NCBI GenBank assembly: GCA_003142495.1
Contig: PLMM01000283.1
Span: 1-7,116 of the forward strand
Reading direction: 5' to 3'
Source: Gemmatimonadota bacterium
GTDB lineage: Bacteria; Gemmatimonadota; Gemmatimonadetes; Gemmatimonadales; Gemmatimonadaceae
DNA length: 7,116 nt
This document shows positions 6,270-7,116 of this stretch, in pieces. The first letter of the stretch is position 1; each line of letters begins with the position of its first letter. Made by a program: the position numbers and the translations under genes. Under the pieces are notes generated by a model. The model searched no databases. It saw nothing but the letters and a program-made list of their open reading frames with translations, and was not told the origin of the DNA.

Positions 6270-6273
6270 GGAG
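6270..6273 (+). promoter_or_regulatory. ribosome binding site supporting a TTG start at 6279
   Basis: GGAG lies 5 bases before the in-frame TTG at 6279. The alternative GTG at 6195 has no purine-rich sequence at the right distance, so this site favours the shorter product. Confidence 0.35.
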
Positions 6274-6278
6274 TAAGG

Positions 6279-6512
6279 TTGGTAAGTTCTCATGCTATTA
6301 ACACCCGCACAGTTCGGGACTCGAGCGGAATCGTCTGGCGAATAACGGAGTCGCATGCGCAGCACGTGCCGGGCTCGCTGGCACTGACTTGCCTCATCTT
6401 CGATAGCCACTCGATCTGCCGTCGCTACTGGTGCTATCCCGCCGACTGGCTCACGCTCGCCGAAGCCACGCTGCTCGATGTGATGAACCGGCCGCGACCG
6501 GTTGACTGCTGA
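6279..6512 (+). CDS. small hypothetical protein with a conserved-looking core, function unknown
   Basis: A 77-residue product if translation starts at TTG 6279, preceded by GGAG. The frame is open from a GTG at 6195 (105 residues), but the extra 28 residues are mostly charged and Arg-rich and do not look like a domain. The core, TVRDSSGIVWRITE, LTCLIFDSHSICRRYWCYPADW and LTLAEATLLDVM, resembles small proteins I remember beside regulators in Gemmatimonadota-like genomes, with a R.F.D..G..WRV.E opening, a CLIFDS strand and a YP.DW..L closing. That is recall only. A small beta-rich domain is plausible from the alternating hydrophobic pattern. No membrane segment is seen. It lies 108 bases after the preceding gene with this start and may share its transcript. 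Confidence 0.6.
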   Translation: MVSSHAINTRTVRDSSGIVWRITESHAQHVPGSLALTCLIFDSHSICRRYWCYPADWLTLAEATLLDVMNRPRPVDC

Positions 6513-6555
6513 CGCTCGCGCGTCTCGCTCCAGCGCCAAACGTTATCTTTCGCGG

Positions 6556-7116
6556 GTGAACATCTCTCCGCGATCATCGCTCGGCACCGCATGCATCCTC
6601 CTCTTCGCGACGTTCATCCTCGCCGGCTGTGGCATCAGCGCCGAGAGCGGCGGTCGCGCCTACCGCGGCGCGGTACTCACCAAGCCGGTTGCGCGACCGA
6701 GCTTCACGCTCACCGACACACACGGGCAGCCCTTCGATTTTCGCGCGCAGACCGATGACACGGTCACGCTCCTCTTCTTCGGCTATCTGAACTGCCCCGA
6801 CGTCTGTCCCGTCCATCTCACGAACATTGCGACGGTGATGCGCGGGCTTCCGTACGACGTCACGGGGAAAGTGCGCGTCGTCTTCGTCACGACCGATCCC
6901 GCGCGCGATACGCCGGAGAAGCTCGAGGCGTGGCTCTCCAACTTCGATCCATCCTTCATCGGCTTGCGCGGCACGCCGGAGCAGGTGAAGGCCATCGAGC
7001 AATCGGTGGGCGTGGCCCCCGCCGTCGCTGGCGCGCCGGATTCCGCCGGCGCCTATGAAGTCGGACACGCCGCGCAGGTGATCGCGTTCACGCGCGACGA
7101 CAGCGCGCACGTCGTC
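6556..7116 (+). CDS. SCO1/SenC-family copper-binding lipoprotein (3' end outside window)
   Basis: The first 187 codons are visible. Residues 1-25 form a lipoprotein signal peptide: a hydrophobic stretch ending in the lipobox LAGC, with lipidated Cys25. The mature part has the thioredoxin-like SCO fold: SFTLTDTHGQPFDF, TLLFFGYLNCPDVCPVHLT with copper-ligand cysteines Cys80 and Cys84 (CPDVC), VVFVTTDPARDTP with Asp114-Pro115, and the third copper-ligand candidate His171 in EVGHAAQVIAF. All three metal ligands are thus present. SCO proteins deliver copper to, or keep reduced, the CuA site of cytochrome c oxidase subunit II; this one should sit membrane-anchored outside the cytoplasmic membrane. 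Family members are about 200 residues, so little is missing. The start is a GTG without a clear ribosome binding site; TATCTT at 6544-6549 would fit a leaderless transcript. It is probably not part of the catabolic operon. Confidence 0.92.
   Translation, partial: MNISPRSSLGTACILLFATFILAGCGISAESGGRAYRGAVLTKPVARPSFTLTDTHGQPFDFRAQTDDTVTLLFFGYLNCPDVCPVHLTNIATVMRGLPYDVTGKVRVVFVTTDPARDTPEKLEAWLSNFDPSFIGLRGTPEQVKAIEQSVGVAPAVAGAPDSAGAYEVGHAAQVIAFTRDDSAHVV

Noticed and set aside
6232..6276. Peptide MIVRVNGESERLVE resembling the first strand of ThiS
   Set aside because: Fourteen residues are too few, no other frame continues the fold, and no thiamine gene is nearby; probably coincidence.
4887..6539. 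550-codon open frame on the minus strand
   Set aside because: It runs antisense to the regulator and both small genes, whose + strand products carry recognisable domains or motifs; the minus-strand product shows none.
6502..6549. TTGACT at 6502-6507 as -35 partner of TATCTT at 6544-6549
   Set aside because: The spacer is 36 bases, far from the 16-18 needed.

Overview
This 7,116-base window is GC-rich bacterial DNA in which every supported gene lies on the + strand. The strong bias to G or C at third codon positions and the mix of families suggest a soil-type, high-GC bacterium. The two small proteins at 5766-6170 and 6279-6512 and the style of the Crp/Fnr-like regulator resemble what I remember from Gemmatimonadota. 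That taxonomic hint is recall, not a computed result.

Region 1 (1-2528) is an aromatic-acid catabolic operon. It holds the 3' end of pcaB (cut by the window edge), pcaC, pobA and a hotdog-fold thioesterase. PobA makes protocatechuate from 4-hydroxybenzoate. Ring cleavage by PcaGH (not in the window) gives 3-carboxymuconate, which PcaB cyclises and PcaC decarboxylates towards 3-oxoadipate enol-lactone. pcaC and pobA are 1 base apart, and pobA and the thioesterase share an ATGA overlap, so these genes are very likely co-transcribed and translationally coupled. The thioesterase could feed 4-hydroxybenzoate from its CoA ester into PobA, but that is inference. No pcaD lies between pcaB and pcaC or downstream in the window.

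Region 2 (2537-4841) starts 8 bases after the thioesterase. It holds a 696-residue CPA2-type cation:proton antiporter with a C-terminal RCK_C (TrkA-C) domain, then a 61-residue four-cysteine protein that closes the apparent transcription unit.

Region 3 (4842-5033) is the main non-coding stretch. It contains a short AT-rich palindrome, a possible -10 box, and about 100 bases able to form consecutive and partly competing hairpins directly ahead of the next gene's ribosome binding site.

Region 4 (5034-6512) encodes a Crp/Fnr-superfamily regulator followed by two small conserved-looking proteins of unknown function. Region 5 (6556-window end) is the start of a SCO1/SenC-type lipoprotein with the copper-binding CxxxC and distal histidine.

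I saw no mobile element, CRISPR array, tRNA or rRNA. The most interesting leads are the structured leader before the regulator, the thioesterase-pobA coupling, the Pro-to-Ala change in an otherwise intact PobA active site, and the small four-cysteine protein.
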